From positions 8,039,001 through 8,103,000 of the forward strand of contig NZ_CP095855.1 of NCBI RefSeq assembly GCF_023100805.1: a stretch of 64,000 nucleotides of DNA, written 5' to 3'. The translations under genes and the position numbers were made by a program. Source of the DNA: Chitinophaga filiformis (GTDB taxonomy: Bacteria; Bacteroidota; Bacteroidia; Chitinophagales; Chitinophagaceae). Below the pieces are notes generated by a model. It saw only the letters and a program-made list of their open reading frames with translations. It had not been told where the DNA came from and did no database searches. Shown here in pieces: positions 34,131-42,580 of this stretch (its first letter is position 1; each line of letters starts with the position of its first letter).

Positions 34131-34164
34131 AGGCCTGTTGAAATTACGTTCAACAGGCCTTTTT
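34131..34164 (+). terminator. Strong intrinsic terminator closing the Y RNA array
   Basis: AGGCCTGTTGAA (34131-34142) pairs perfectly with TTCAACAGGCCT (34149-34160), loop ATTACG, followed by TTTTATTTG. Confidence 0.9.
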
Positions 34165-34227
34165 ATTTGTCGGTATTTATCTGCGACGCGGTATTTTTCA
34201 GCGCATTGTTTACCATCTGATATTGGC

Positions 34228-34480
34228 TTTAACAGGCACACGTAATTTTTTAGCCAACTAAATGTTCTGCACATTGATCAATGTATTTTTCCAGACATTG
34301 TTTCTCTCCTGAAAATAACTTTAGAAGGCACAGTATTTTTTAGAGCCAATTAATTGTTCCATAATTTGATCAATGAATTTCTCATGCATTGTACTCGCCT
34401 GAAAATAACTTTAACAGGCACACGTAATTTTTTTCACTAACTAATTGTTCTATAATTTGATTGATGTATTCTGCAAAATT
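34228..34480 (+). repeat. Three imperfect tandem repeats of about 91 bp
   Basis: Units start at 34228, 34320 and 34410, each opening TTTAACAGGCAC (or TTTAGAAGGCAC), then a T-run, AACTAAtTGTTC, TTGATcaATG and, in the first two, CCTGAAAATAAC. The third unit is partial. There is no reading frame of note. The TTTAACAGG opening resembles the TTTAACAGGTGTCG start of the Y RNA units, so decayed relatives are possible. The remaining intergenic sequence to 34609 is AT-rich. Confidence 0.8.
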
Positions 34481-34609
34481 AGTGCGGCAACCTGTGCGCA
34501 GTGAATGAAATTAAATCGTATATTCACATTGTTGTTACCCGTTATGCATAACACCAACAAAAACCTTAGACACATTTATTTTTAGAAAACCCGACAAAAC
34601 AAACTATTT

Positions 34610-34963
34610 ATGAAAAAGATGTTGCCCGTTGCGATGCTCACTGCATTCGCGTTGATCTCCTTTACCTCATTTTCTGCAGTAAAACCGAAAGAAAAGCCAA
34701 CCACTAAGTCAGTTGCGGTTCCACCATTAACCTGGCCTATTACCGGGACTTATGGCGATTTTACTTATTCCATTCAAACTACAGATCACATCAGTTTTTA
34801 TAAGAATGGCGCTTTCGTGGCTTCTTACAGTTTTACACAGGACTATCCCAACCAGGTATGGGGTGCTCGTATCGACAGCAACGTGATTCCCGGCCTGATA
34901 AATGTGAATCTGGCCATCTATGGTAGTCCGGCGCAGTACAATCTTGACCTGGTATCGCTTTAA
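34610..34963 (+). CDS. Small secreted protein of unknown function
   Basis: 117 aa with a clear signal peptide (MKKMLPVAMLTAFALISF, cleavage near SFSA). The mature part is about 90 residues of alternating strands (TYGDFTYSIQTTDHISFYKNGAF), suggesting a small beta-sandwich. I recognise no family. It stands alone after the Y RNA region and ends before a terminator. Confidence 0.7.
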   Translation: MKKMLPVAMLTAFALISFTSFSAVKPKEKPTTKSVAVPPLTWPITGTYGDFTYSIQTTDHISFYKNGAFVASYSFTQDYPNQVWGARIDSNVIPGLINVNLAIYGSPAQYNLDLVSL

Positions 34964-35039
34964 TTTAACAAACATTCAACAATGAGATAAGTGATAGCGT
35001 TGCGAAAACAGATTAATTCCTTATTTCATTTCGAATTCT

Positions 35040-35116
35040 GAGGCTGTATCACGCTTTGAAGTACCCGAAATTCAGACACTTTTGGGACACTTCAAAGTGA
35101 GTTACAGCCTCTTTTT
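35040..35116 (+). terminator. Long imperfect hairpin with T-tract
   Basis: GAGGCTGTAtCACgCTTTGAAGT pairs imperfectly with ACTTCAAAGTGagTTACAGCCTC, followed by TTTTTGT. It lies 77 bp after the small secreted protein. The remaining part of 35117-35576 has no gene. Confidence 0.7.
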
Positions 35117-35484
35117 GTCTGGATGCAATAAGCGCTACCAATGCTCATTTTACGTTTGATTCTTCCTCCAAAATACCGGCTTCTCCTGCCGGGAATTATC
35201 CGTTGTGGATGTGATTACTTGTTCCATTCACAATTTATTTTTGAACGACGCTGTCTCCTGTTTCGCGCTTCTCTTTTCCTCAATATTTCACAATTAATTT
35301 CACTACGCACGACCAGTGCGTAACGCGTAACTATCTTTGTTATATCAAACGATGATACAGAAAAACCTGCCATTGTTTGTTAAAATAAACCCCAAAAAAT
35401 CATGATTAAACCCCAGACCATTTAACCATTAGTTTGAACCCCAACCCTGCACTACTGCAATACAGTCATCTATGCTTTAAGATG

Positions 35485-35526
35485 GTGGCCAATGCGGCCG
35501 GGAGCACTCCTGTCCTCATTGGCCAC
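35485..35526 (+). promoter_or_regulatory. Leader hairpin upstream of a hypothetical gene
   Basis: GTGGCCAATG (35485-35494) pairs with CATTGGCCAC (35517-35526) over a 22-nt loop, ending 50 bp before the start at 35577. Possible 5'-UTR element. Confidence 0.4.
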
Positions 35527-35576
35527 GGTGTGGGTTGCTTACCGGAAATCATTCAATACATCAATTTTTATATACT

Positions 35577-36089
35577 ATGTTAAAATCGAAGATCGACCAG
35601 CCATTCAGCACAGTTCTTAATCTTGGCGCCCCGGGGTATTTGTCAAGAAGCGGACAGGTGTCTTCAGGCGGGTTTATCACAACCGTTGCCACACTCGACA
35701 ACAGGGAATTAAAAAGATCTGACGGGATCGTTCATCTGTCGGCGTTCGGACAGATCTATGGCGTTGATCCACAGTCCTCACTGACTAATGATCTGGTCAT
35801 TGTATTTGGCGATGAAAGAGACCTGCATGAGGAATTTGTTTTGTTCAACCAGCCGCTTCCCCCTACGGATCTTACGTATAAAGTAGATATCCAGTTCAGC
35901 CTCTGGGGAGATGCATATTACGGCACCTGTACTGTCAACTTTGACACAGGCGTATCATTCATGAAGCCCTTTTCCATCCCTAACTGCGGTGGAAATAATT
36001 TTACCGCGATCCGGCTGAAGACCACAAAGCTCTCTAACAGCGATGTGCAGACCACACTGGACGGGTTTAATTACCTGCTCCTCAATTAG
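35577..36089 (+). CDS. Hypothetical protein
   Basis: 170 aa from the ATG at 35577 (MLKSKIDQPFS); the in-frame ATG at 35535 lies close to the leader hairpin and adds an unlikely extension. No signal peptide. Composition and strand pattern (SSGGFITTVATLDNRELKRSD, VDIQFSLWGDAYYG) suggest a beta-sandwich. I do not recognise it. It is isolated between a terminator and a bidirectional hairpin, with its own leader. Confidence 0.6.
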   Translation: MLKSKIDQPFSTVLNLGAPGYLSRSGQVSSGGFITTVATLDNRELKRSDGIVHLSAFGQIYGVDPQSSLTNDLVIVFGDERDLHEEFVLFNQPLPPTDLTYKVDIQFSLWGDAYYGTCTVNFDTGVSFMKPFSIPNCGGNNFTAIRLKTTKLSNSDVQTTLDGFNYLLLN

Positions 36090-36120
36090 AAACACCCGTT
36101 CGCAGGACCGGACTATGAGA

Positions 36121-36188
36121 ACGGCCTCACTTCTATCAATGCAAGCGACAGGAAATCTGCTGCGATGCAATGGTAGAAGTGAGGCCGT
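36121..36188. terminator. Long hairpin between convergent genes
   Basis: A 23-bp arm at 36121-36143 pairs with 36166-36188 with two non-Watson-Crick positions (one G-U). It sits between the hypothetical gene and the MFS gene and can serve both; there are no long T-tracts. Confidence 0.65.
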
Positions 36189-36215
36189 ATGTAGCTTTGT
36201 CAATATCTGCGTGTA

Positions 36216-37460
36216 TCAGCGCAAATGTCTTACGCGCATCACATGCAACCATCTTAACCAATGGGTGATGCCTCTCTGTTGTAACATAAATACCAGGACG
36301 ATCACTATTCCCAGCATTCCTTCCACGAACACCACTACACCCACACCAAAGAAGTGTGCCAGGTAACCTATCAGCAAGCTACCGATAGGCAGCATTCCCT
36401 GGTAAGACATGATATAATAGCTCAGCGTCCTTGCCCTCATTTCTGAAGATGCATGTGTTTGCAGATACGTATTGATGGCAGAGTTCTGGATCATCAATCC
36501 GGCGCCTGTGGCAGCCGTGGCCACCAGTGCGAGGAACATGGAGGAAGAAACTGCCAGTCCCAGCAAGGCTACCGCAAATACAGTACTGGAAAGAATGGTA
36601 AGGCGTATAAGATCATGGGTCGGTTTTAAGGTAGCCATGAACACTGCTCCAAATAAGGCGCCGAATCCGGCTGCGCTCTCAAACCAGCTGAAGGTAGTTG
36701 CATCTCCATGGAAAACATCCTTGGCAAAAACGGGCAATAAAGTAGTATATGGAATTACCAGCAGGCTGGAAGCTGCCAGCAATAATATCAGGGATGACAG
36801 GTCGGGCGATTCTTTCAGGTATTCATACCCCTTACGCAGGTCGCCCCAGATATTGACTTCGGAGCGGGAGGCAGGGATCAGTTTCAGTTTCATCATCAGC
36901 AAACAGCAGATCACCGCTATAAAGCTCAGGAAGTTGATCAGGAAACAGACGTCTTCACCCAGAGAGCTGAGTATGATACCAGCCAGGGCGGGACCTACCA
37001 ACCGGGCCGCGTTAAAAGCGGAAGAGTTCAGGGCTATGGCATTGGGCAGGTCTTCCTTATTGTCTACCAGGTCTACCATCAGGGCCTGGCGGGCAGTGGT
37101 ATCGAAAGAGTTGATCAGCCCCTGCATCAGGCTCAGTGCCGAGATCCAGGCAATACTGTAATAATTCAGCCAGACCATGGCCGCCAGGGCGCCTGCCTGT
37201 ATCATCAGGGCGATCTGGGTAACCATGACCACCTTGAATTTATTATGCCTGTCTATAAAACTGCCGGCGAAAGGCGCCAGCACAAGTGAGGGTATCAGAC
37301 TGAGGAAAGTGACCAGCCCGAGCAGAAAAGCAGACCCTGTGAGGCGGTATACCAGCCAGCTGATAGCTACCCGCTGCATCCAGGTGCCTACAAGTGATAT
37401 GGCTTGTCCTGTAAAATGTAGTCTGAAGTTATGGTGTTTAAGTGAACGAAATACTGACAT
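36216..37460 (-). CDS. MFS transporter (MFS_3/EntS-like)
   Basis: 414 aa from the ATG at 37460 (MSVFRSLKHHNFRLHF), with about 12 hydrophobic helices and the LAPFAGSFIDRHNKFKV loop-2/3 motif, DTTARQALMVDLV in helix 5 and the ALNSSAFNAARLVGPALAG signature. This group exports siderophores, drugs or other small molecules. It is transcribed divergently from a MarR-family gene and shares palindromic operator-like sites with it, so it is probably MarR-regulated. Confidence 0.92.
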   Translation of the reverse strand: MSVFRSLKHHNFRLHFTGQAISLVGTWMQRVAISWLVYRLTGSAFLLGLVTFLSLIPSLVLAPFAGSFIDRHNKFKVVMVTQIALMIQAGALAAMVWLNYYSIAWISALSLMQGLINSFDTTARQALMVDLVDNKEDLPNAIALNSSAFNAARLVGPALAGIILSSLGEDVCFLINFLSFIAVICCLLMMKLKLIPASRSEVNIWGDLRKGYEYLKESPDLSSLILLLAASSLLVIPYTTLLPVFAKDVFHGDATTFSWFESAAGFGALFGAVFMATLKPTHDLIRLTILSSTVFAVALLGLAVSSSMFLALVATAATGAGLMIQNSAINTYLQTHASSEMRARTLSYYIMSYQGMLPIGSLLIGYLAHFFGVGVVVFVEGMLGIVIVLVFMLQQRGITHWLRWLHVMRVRHLR

Positions 37461-37484
37461 CTTAATAAAGTAAATTAATAAAGC

Positions 37485-37499
37485 TACTTTACAAAAGTA
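37485..37499 (-). promoter_or_regulatory. -7 box of MFS gene inside an inverted repeat
   Basis: On the minus strand TACTTTTG (37499-37492) matches TAnnTTTG. The same stretch is a perfect inverted repeat TACTTT-ACA-AAAGTA on the plus strand, a likely MarR site. Confidence 0.55.
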
Positions 37500-37555
37500 C
37501 AACTTTTTGGCCAAATGAGTAGAAGGAAAGGAAGTGTTCCTCATTAAGAAAATGT

Positions 37556-37567
37556 AAAGTAACTTTG
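37556..37567 (+). promoter_or_regulatory. -7 box of marR inside a palindrome
   Basis: TAACTTTG (37560-37567) fits the -7 consensus, 17 bp before the ATG, and overlaps AAAGT-A-ACTTT (37556-37566). The half-site equals that at the MFS promoter, consistent with autoregulation. Confidence 0.55.
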
Positions 37568-37584
37568 TAAATTGATTTTATTAT

Positions 37585-38019
37585 ATGCCTACTAAAACTT
37601 ATGAAGTAGCAGCCTCCTTACGGAGTACGGTGACCCGTCTGGTAAGGCAGCTGCGCAAACAAAACATCTCATCCGATTTCTCCAATGCGGAGCTATTAAC
37701 GATGGGGCTGCTGGACCAGCATGGTAAGCTGCTCCCCTCCGCGCTGGCTGAAATGGAACGGATCTCTGCACAGGCCATCTCCCAGATACTCAACCGGCTG
37801 GAAGAAGTTGGCTGTGTGAACAGGGTTGTGGACGAAGCCGACAAGCGGAAGTCCGTCGTATCCCTGACGGAAAAAGGCACGCAGCACCTGTACGAAAACA
37901 GGCGGATCAAAGAAGAATGGCTGGTGAAAGCGATGGAGAAGTTATTTTCGGCAGAGGAACTGTCGCTGATAGAAGCCTTTCTTCCCCTTCTCCAGCGATT
38001 AGCAGAGTACAATGGATAA
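37585..38019 (+). CDS. MarR-family transcriptional regulator
   Basis: 144 aa with the winged helix: LTMGLLDQHGKLLPSALAE, then ISAQAISQILNRLEEVG as recognition helix and the wing VVDEADKRKSVVSLTEKG (DxRxxxxxLT pattern). MarR dimers bind short palindromes and release on ligand or oxidation. The OsmC gene overlaps its last codons, giving an operon whose product is a hydroperoxide reductase, so an OhrR-like oxidant response is plausible, although no N-terminal sensing cysteine is present. Confidence 0.92.
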   Translation: MPTKTYEVAASLRSTVTRLVRQLRKQNISSDFSNAELLTMGLLDQHGKLLPSALAEMERISAQAISQILNRLEEVGCVNRVVDEADKRKSVVSLTEKGTQHLYENRRIKEEWLVKAMEKLFSAEELSLIEAFLPLLQRLAEYNG

Positions 38020-38503
38020 GCACATATATATGAAAGGTACACATCACTATGCAATGACTACCCGCTGGACGGGCAATACCGGCAATGGCACGGCCGGTTA
38101 TCAGGCCTATGAACGCAGCCACATTCTCCGGGCAGCAGGTAAACCCGACATTCCTGGCTCGTCCGACCCTTCCTTCCGGGGCGATAAAACGAGGTACAAT
38201 CCGGAGGAAATGCTGGTAGCATCCCTGTCTTCCTGCCATATGCTGTGGTACCTCCACCTTTGCGCCGCCGCCGGCATCGTGGTGGTAGATTATGTGGACC
38301 ATGCCACCGGCACCATGCTCGAAACCGCGGACGGGGGCGGCTATTTTTCAGAAGTTACACTGCACCCCGAAGTTACCATTACCGATGCCGCCCATATTGA
38401 TCAGGCGAATGCACTGCATCATAAGGCCAATGCGCTATGCTTCATTGCCAATTCGGTAAAGTTCCCGGTACATCACCAGCCACTTTGTAAGGTAGGGGCA
38501 TAA
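38012..38503 (+). CDS. OsmC-family hydroperoxide reductase-like protein
   Basis: 163 aa. The redox cysteines are C75 (SLSSCHMLWYLHLC) and C143 (ANALCFIANSV), with YNPEEMLVAS before the first. The start at 38012 overlaps marR by 8 bp; an ATG at 38030 is an alternative. The overlap indicates translational coupling with marR. Likely reduces organic peroxides. Confidence 0.9.
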   Translation: MDKHIYMKGTHHYAMTTRWTGNTGNGTAGYQAYERSHILRAAGKPDIPGSSDPSFRGDKTRYNPEEMLVASLSSCHMLWYLHLCAAAGIVVVDYVDHATGTMLETADGGGYFSEVTLHPEVTITDAAHIDQANALHHKANALCFIANSVKFPVHHQPLCKVGA

Positions 38504-38749
38504 GGACCCTGATCATATCGGGAAGATCAGGAGTACTAAGTATTGAAACTCATTATGATTTTCACCACCCAGGTGAAAAAAGCCAATTTTTGCGTAAAAA
38601 CGGCGAAAAAACCATAAAAATGGGGACAAAAGGGTTCGAAAGGGCCTGTTCTCTCTTACCGCACACGTATTTTAACTTTCGCTTAGCGATAAAATTATTA
38701 ATTTTATATATGTTATAACGCCTGGCGTTTATACTAAACTAACCATTGC

Positions 38750-39388
38750 ATGAAAAGGGTACTCACAGCATTACTGGCAATTTTCGTTCTGGGATTGGCG
38801 ATAGTACTATATGCCTTTAAAGAAGAACGACCTCCGCTGCGCTCAGGTGATGTGATATTCCAGACGTCGATGTCTCCCCAGTGCCATGCTGTGAGGCTTG
38901 CTACCCACTCGCAGTTCAGTCACTGTGGTATGATCTGGAAGAAGGGTGATAAAGACTATGTGCTGGAGGCCGTACAGCCTGTAAAGGTCACACCATTGAA
39001 TGAGTGGATCTCTCATGGAGAAGGAAAGAAATACGTGGTGAGACGCCTGAAAAATGCAGACAACATCCTGACGCCCACCGTATTGCAAAAGATGGAGGCT
39101 GAAGGCAAGAAAATGCTGGGAAAATCCTATGATGGCTACTTTGAATGGTCGGACGACCGGATATACTGCTCTGAGCTGGTATGGAAGATCTATAAAAGAG
39201 CGGCAGGGATAGAAGTTGGTAAACTGCAGCAGATCAGGGACTTTGATCTGAGCAGCGAAGCGGTAAAACAGATTATCCGCGAGCGATATGGCGACAAGCT
39301 CCCTGAAAATGAAACCGTTATCTCGCCACAGAGCATTTACGAGAGTAGTTTATTTGTGACCGTTATGTCGAAATATGGCAAAAAATAG
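38750..39388 (+). CDS. YiiX/YebB-like permuted papain-fold hydrolase
   Basis: 212 aa. N-terminal hydrophobic segment (MKRVLTALLAIFVLGLAIVLYAF split near residue 22) serves as signal or anchor. Circularly permuted NlpC/P60 order: H58 in FSHCGMIW, E73 in VLEAVQP, and C140 in YCSELVWK. Related proteins cleave amide or thioester bonds in the periplasm (peptidoglycan peptides, lipids or others). It stands alone. Confidence 0.85.
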   Translation: MKRVLTALLAIFVLGLAIVLYAFKEERPPLRSGDVIFQTSMSPQCHAVRLATHSQFSHCGMIWKKGDKDYVLEAVQPVKVTPLNEWISHGEGKKYVVRRLKNADNILTPTVLQKMEAEGKKMLGKSYDGYFEWSDDRIYCSELVWKIYKRAAGIEVGKLQQIRDFDLSSEAVKQIIRERYGDKLPENETVISPQSIYESSLFVTVMSKYGKK

Positions 39389-39493
39389 TATTATCTTCAG
39401 TAACTTTGCAGTACAGGTCTGGTTTAACCAGTGAGAACAAGGTTCGATTTTTTATATCAGCGGCGTAGTTCCGTTTACGTTTATTCCAATCCT

Positions 39494-40597
39494 ATGAATA
39501 TGAAAAGAATTTCTACATCCCTATTGCTATCCGCAGTATTCTCCCTCACCGCTGCCGGACAAAATTACAAACAGGATTTTGAGAAATTGTGCGTCAGTGG
39601 CGACACTGCCAAACAGCGCACCCTTCTGATGAAATGGGAGAAAGCCAAACCCGGCGATGCGGAGCTATACATCGCCTACTTTAATTACTATGTAACCAAA
39701 AGTAAAACTGAGGTGGTAACTATCAATCATACCGCCAATGGCTCCAATGCCCTGAAGGCCGGCAAAAACGGCGACCCGGCCGGATACACCAGCGAGGTGG
39801 GTTATAAAAAGGAACCACTGAACAAAGGCTTCAAATACATCAACACCGGTATCTCCAAGTTTCCCAACAGGCTGGATATGCGCTTTGGCAAGATCTACAT
39901 GCTGGGTGAGAACTACAATTATACTAACCTGACAAAGGAACTGGTGAGCGCTATCAACTATGGGCATACCATTGACAATAAATGGAAATGGTCTGACAAC
40001 AAACCGCTCGATAAACCGGAACAGTTCATGCTGAACGCAGTACAGGAATATGTAGCGCAGATCTATAACGTGGGCAAGAGCCAGGCTGACAATATGAAAC
40101 TGATCTCCGAAACAGTATTAAAATATTATCCTAAACATGTAGAAAGCCTCTCCGACCTCGGCCTGGCCTATACGCTGAAGGAAGACCTGGACAATGCGCT
40201 GAAAACTTTACTGAAAGCCAATGCCATCGCTCCTAAGGATTTCATAGTGCTGAACAATATTGCCAATATCTACGCAAAGAAAGGAGATGATGCCAATGCG
40301 ATCAGGTACTATGAACAGGCGCAGAAATATGGCGACCAGGAAGCTAAAGACCTGGCCACCAACGAGATCAAGCGCATAAACGCGAAGAAGCCGGTACCAA
40401 AGGCAACTATGCCGAAACCAGCTACCGCCAAAGTATCTGCAGAAAAAGCCACTGCTACGAAACCATCGGCTGCGAAGACAACCGCAAAGGCGAAGACAAC
40501 AGCCGATAAATCGTCCACATCAAAATCGACAACATCCAAGTCGACCGCGGCTAAAAGCACTGGCAAAACAACAAGTAAAAAGCCTTCCAAGAACTAG
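39494..40597 (+). CDS. Exported TPR protein with lysine/alanine/threonine-rich tail
   Basis: 367 aa from the ATG at 39494, or 39500. A signal peptide (MKRISTSLLLSAVFSLTAAG) comes first, then a helical body with TPR repeats at about residues 215-300 (SDLGLAYTLKEDLDNALKTL; NNIANIYAKKGDDANAIRYY). The last 70 residues are low-complexity K, A, T, S and P (AKTTAKAKTTADKSS type), like histone H1 tails. Probably a periplasmic scaffold. Its stop codon overlaps a terminator stem. Confidence 0.8.
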   Translation: MNMKRISTSLLLSAVFSLTAAGQNYKQDFEKLCVSGDTAKQRTLLMKWEKAKPGDAELYIAYFNYYVTKSKTEVVTINHTANGSNALKAGKNGDPAGYTSEVGYKKEPLNKGFKYINTGISKFPNRLDMRFGKIYMLGENYNYTNLTKELVSAINYGHTIDNKWKWSDNKPLDKPEQFMLNAVQEYVAQIYNVGKSQADNMKLISETVLKYYPKHVESLSDLGLAYTLKEDLDNALKTLLKANAIAPKDFIVLNNIANIYAKKGDDANAIRYYEQAQKYGDQEAKDLATNEIKRINAKKPVPKATMPKPATAKVSAEKATATKPSAAKTTAKAKTTADKSSTSKSTTSKSTAAKSTGKTTSKKPSKN

Positions 40598-40612
40598 GCT
40601 CAGAAGGCTTTT
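40578..40612 (+). terminator. Terminator overlapping the TPR gene end
   Basis: AAAAGCCTTC (40578-40587) pairs with GAAGGCTTTT (40603-40612), enclosing the stop codon. Confidence 0.65.
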
Positions 40613-40634
40613 ACCGGCAAAAAGATGATTGCAT

Positions 40635-41003
40635 TTATTTAATAGACTGCAGCAAACTACAGAACTCCAGTTTCTCATCTGAAGTCAAAAATGAATTGGC
40701 AATCGTTTCATTAATTAAGTCGCTGGTCAGGGAAAATTCATCGTAAAGGTCATTTTGTTCCACTCCGTACTTTTTGGCCGTTGAGAAGCGTACTGCTACC
40801 AGGATTTCTTTTGACGGTACTTTCTTTTCCACCAGCAGCGGCCTGATGGAATACAGCATTTCATTGTTGGCAATCTCTATCTTTTTCTGATAATCGGATT
40901 TACCATGCTTTGCGAAGTACTGCCTGGTAATCAGGTAAACGATCAGGGAAAGTAGTACACCGAAGATTGCGGTATAAACAGTGTTTTCAGGTAAGTGCAT
41001 CAT
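40635..41003 (-). CDS. Small membrane-anchored protein of unknown function
   Basis: 122 aa with one N-terminal transmembrane helix (about residues 9-27, YTAIFGVLLSLIVYLITRQY) and a cytosolic alpha-helical part. No family recognised; the length and layout resemble hypothetical membrane-tethered proteins. A second start one codon downstream is possible. Confidence 0.6.
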   Translation of the reverse strand: MMHLPENTVYTAIFGVLLSLIVYLITRQYFAKHGKSDYQKKIEIANNEMLYSIRPLLVEKKVPSKEILVAVRFSTAKKYGVEQNDLYDEFSLTSDLINETIANSFLTSDEKLEFCSLLQSIK

Positions 41004-41221
41004 AAATGGTTATGAGAGCTTAAAATGTGTATAATACATTATCAACATACACAATATATGTGATGCATATTTTAGCAAAGCACTGATTTATTGTGTGTTC
41101 AAACAAGGTTCCATCCCCTCTCCGGTCAACTGGCTGTGAATCAGTATACATTATAAAATATACTCACAGAAACAGAAATGAGTAATACCACTCCATATTG
41201 ATGGAGAAATATGGGGTATTT

Positions 41222-41256
41222 AAAACAAATGCCCCTGACAGACAAGCCATCAGGAG
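41222..41256 (-). terminator. Terminator after the EEP-family gene
   Basis: On the minus strand CTCCTGA pairs with TCAGGGG (41250-41256 with 41232-41238, one G-U), followed by CATTTGTTTTAAA. Confidence 0.65.
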
Positions 41257-41283
41257 CATCCGATATTATTAAGTTTCCCCTTC

Positions 41284-42210
41284 TTATTTCAGCGAAACAA
41301 CGACCATCACCGGGAAGTGGTCTGAAGGCTCACGGGCCACATATTTACTGATCGATACTTCTTTCGGGAAATTAGCCGTATTCACTTTCTCATCCCCTTT
41401 ATCTGTCACCACGGGACCACGGTAAGTATCTGTCAGGATACCATATTTTTCCACACGGAACTGTTTGGTCAGGAAAATATGGTCTATCCGGCTGTCGGTC
41501 TTTCCATCAGGATTGAAGGAGTTGAAAGTACCATTTTCCGCATAGCGGATGGCAGTTGTCTCGTAGGCATCTCTCAGCAATCCGGAGGTATTGATAAGCG
41601 TGTAGGATTCACTATGCTGATCCACGTTAAAGTCGCCGGTCAGGATGGCCGGAATATTGCCCGCCATCTTTCTTACCTTGTCCATCACCAGTTTGGCACT
41701 TTCTGCACGGGCCTTTACGCCCACATGGTCCATGTGCAGGTTGAAGAGATAAAAGGTCGCCCCGGTCTTTATTTCCTTGAATTTACCCCAGGAACAGATC
41801 CTTGGCAATACCGCATCCCAGCCTTTATTAGGTCTGTCAGTCACTTCCGACATCCAGAAGTCCCCGTTTTCCAGCAGTTTGAATTTTTTGGTATTATAGA
41901 AGATAGCGGAATGCTCTCCTCCCTGTTTACCATCATCACGGCCTATGCCTACATACGCGTACCCGGGAAGACTGTCTTTGAGGTTTTCCAGCTGGTGGTG
42001 CATACATTCCTGTGTACCGAAAATGTCAAAGCCATGGAAACGTATCATGGCCGCGATCACCGGTAAGCGCTGCTTCCAGCCATTCCCCTCTGCGGCATCT
42101 TCCTTGTTGTTGTCATTACGCATGTTGTAAGTAGCCACCGTGATCGTTTGCGCCATTGCGACATACGAAAACACGGTAAGAACTGCTATCAGCAGTATCC
42201 CTTTTTTCAT
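41284..42210 (-). CDS. Secreted endonuclease/exonuclease/phosphatase-family protein
   Basis: 308 aa from the ATG at 42210 with a signal peptide ending near AMAQT. EEP-fold motifs: ATYNMRNDN (asparagine), FGTQECMHHQL (metal-binding glutamate), NLHMDHVG, LTGDFNVDQHSE, SRIDHIFLT and the terminal PSDHFPV histidine. Such secreted enzymes are phosphodiesterases acting on nucleic acids, lipids or inositol phosphates; substrate unknown. Confidence 0.92.
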   Translation of the reverse strand: MKKGILLIAVLTVFSYVAMAQTITVATYNMRNDNNKEDAAEGNGWKQRLPVIAAMIRFHGFDIFGTQECMHHQLENLKDSLPGYAYVGIGRDDGKQGGEHSAIFYNTKKFKLLENGDFWMSEVTDRPNKGWDAVLPRICSWGKFKEIKTGATFYLFNLHMDHVGVKARAESAKLVMDKVRKMAGNIPAILTGDFNVDQHSESYTLINTSGLLRDAYETTAIRYAENGTFNSFNPDGKTDSRIDHIFLTKQFRVEKYGILTDTYRGPVVTDKGDEKVNTANFPKEVSISKYVAREPSDHFPVMVVVSLK

Positions 42211-42216
42211 CTGCAT

Positions 42217-42580
42217 CTCGATTTTTTTATAATAAGCATTAAAATTAAACCAACATTCCGAACCAGGATATTATCCCGGTTCCATTTATTAGCAATAGGC
42301 TGTTACATTATTGTTAACAACTATAGCTTCAGCGCATGGAGCCCGATGGTGGAATATAAGGCCTGTTACAGGTTACACCAGTACCGGTGTAAGTATAAGA
42401 AAATACCTGCTGAGCTGCAATCATTTTTCCATTACCGGTTCAGACAGGTATTAACAGGCAGCTATTCGCAAAAGAAATAAAGGGAGCAAAAAAAAATCGC
42501 AGTCCTGACATTCCTGCTGACATAGGGTTGTCACAAGGCGGCGCTTACTTTGTTTTCAGAAACAACAAAAACACACAATT
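42217..42580. other. Intergenic, divergent promoter region
   Basis: 364 bp between the divergent EEP and DinB-fold genes. A TTACTTTG stretch at 42545 resembles a -7 box for the plus-strand gene. No other structure recognised. Confidence 0.35.

Noticed and set aside
33401..34480. CRISPR array
   Set aside because: Repeats are long (about 91-174 bp), structured and without unique spacers of even length; no cas genes are nearby.
36472..37161. 229-codon frame opposite the MFS gene
   Set aside because: It is the antisense shadow of a clear transporter gene; composition is that of reverse-complemented membrane codons.
37585..38503. MarR/OsmC pair as a definite OhrR/Ohr system
   Set aside because: The N-terminal reactive cysteine expected in OhrR is missing, so only a general MarR call is justified.
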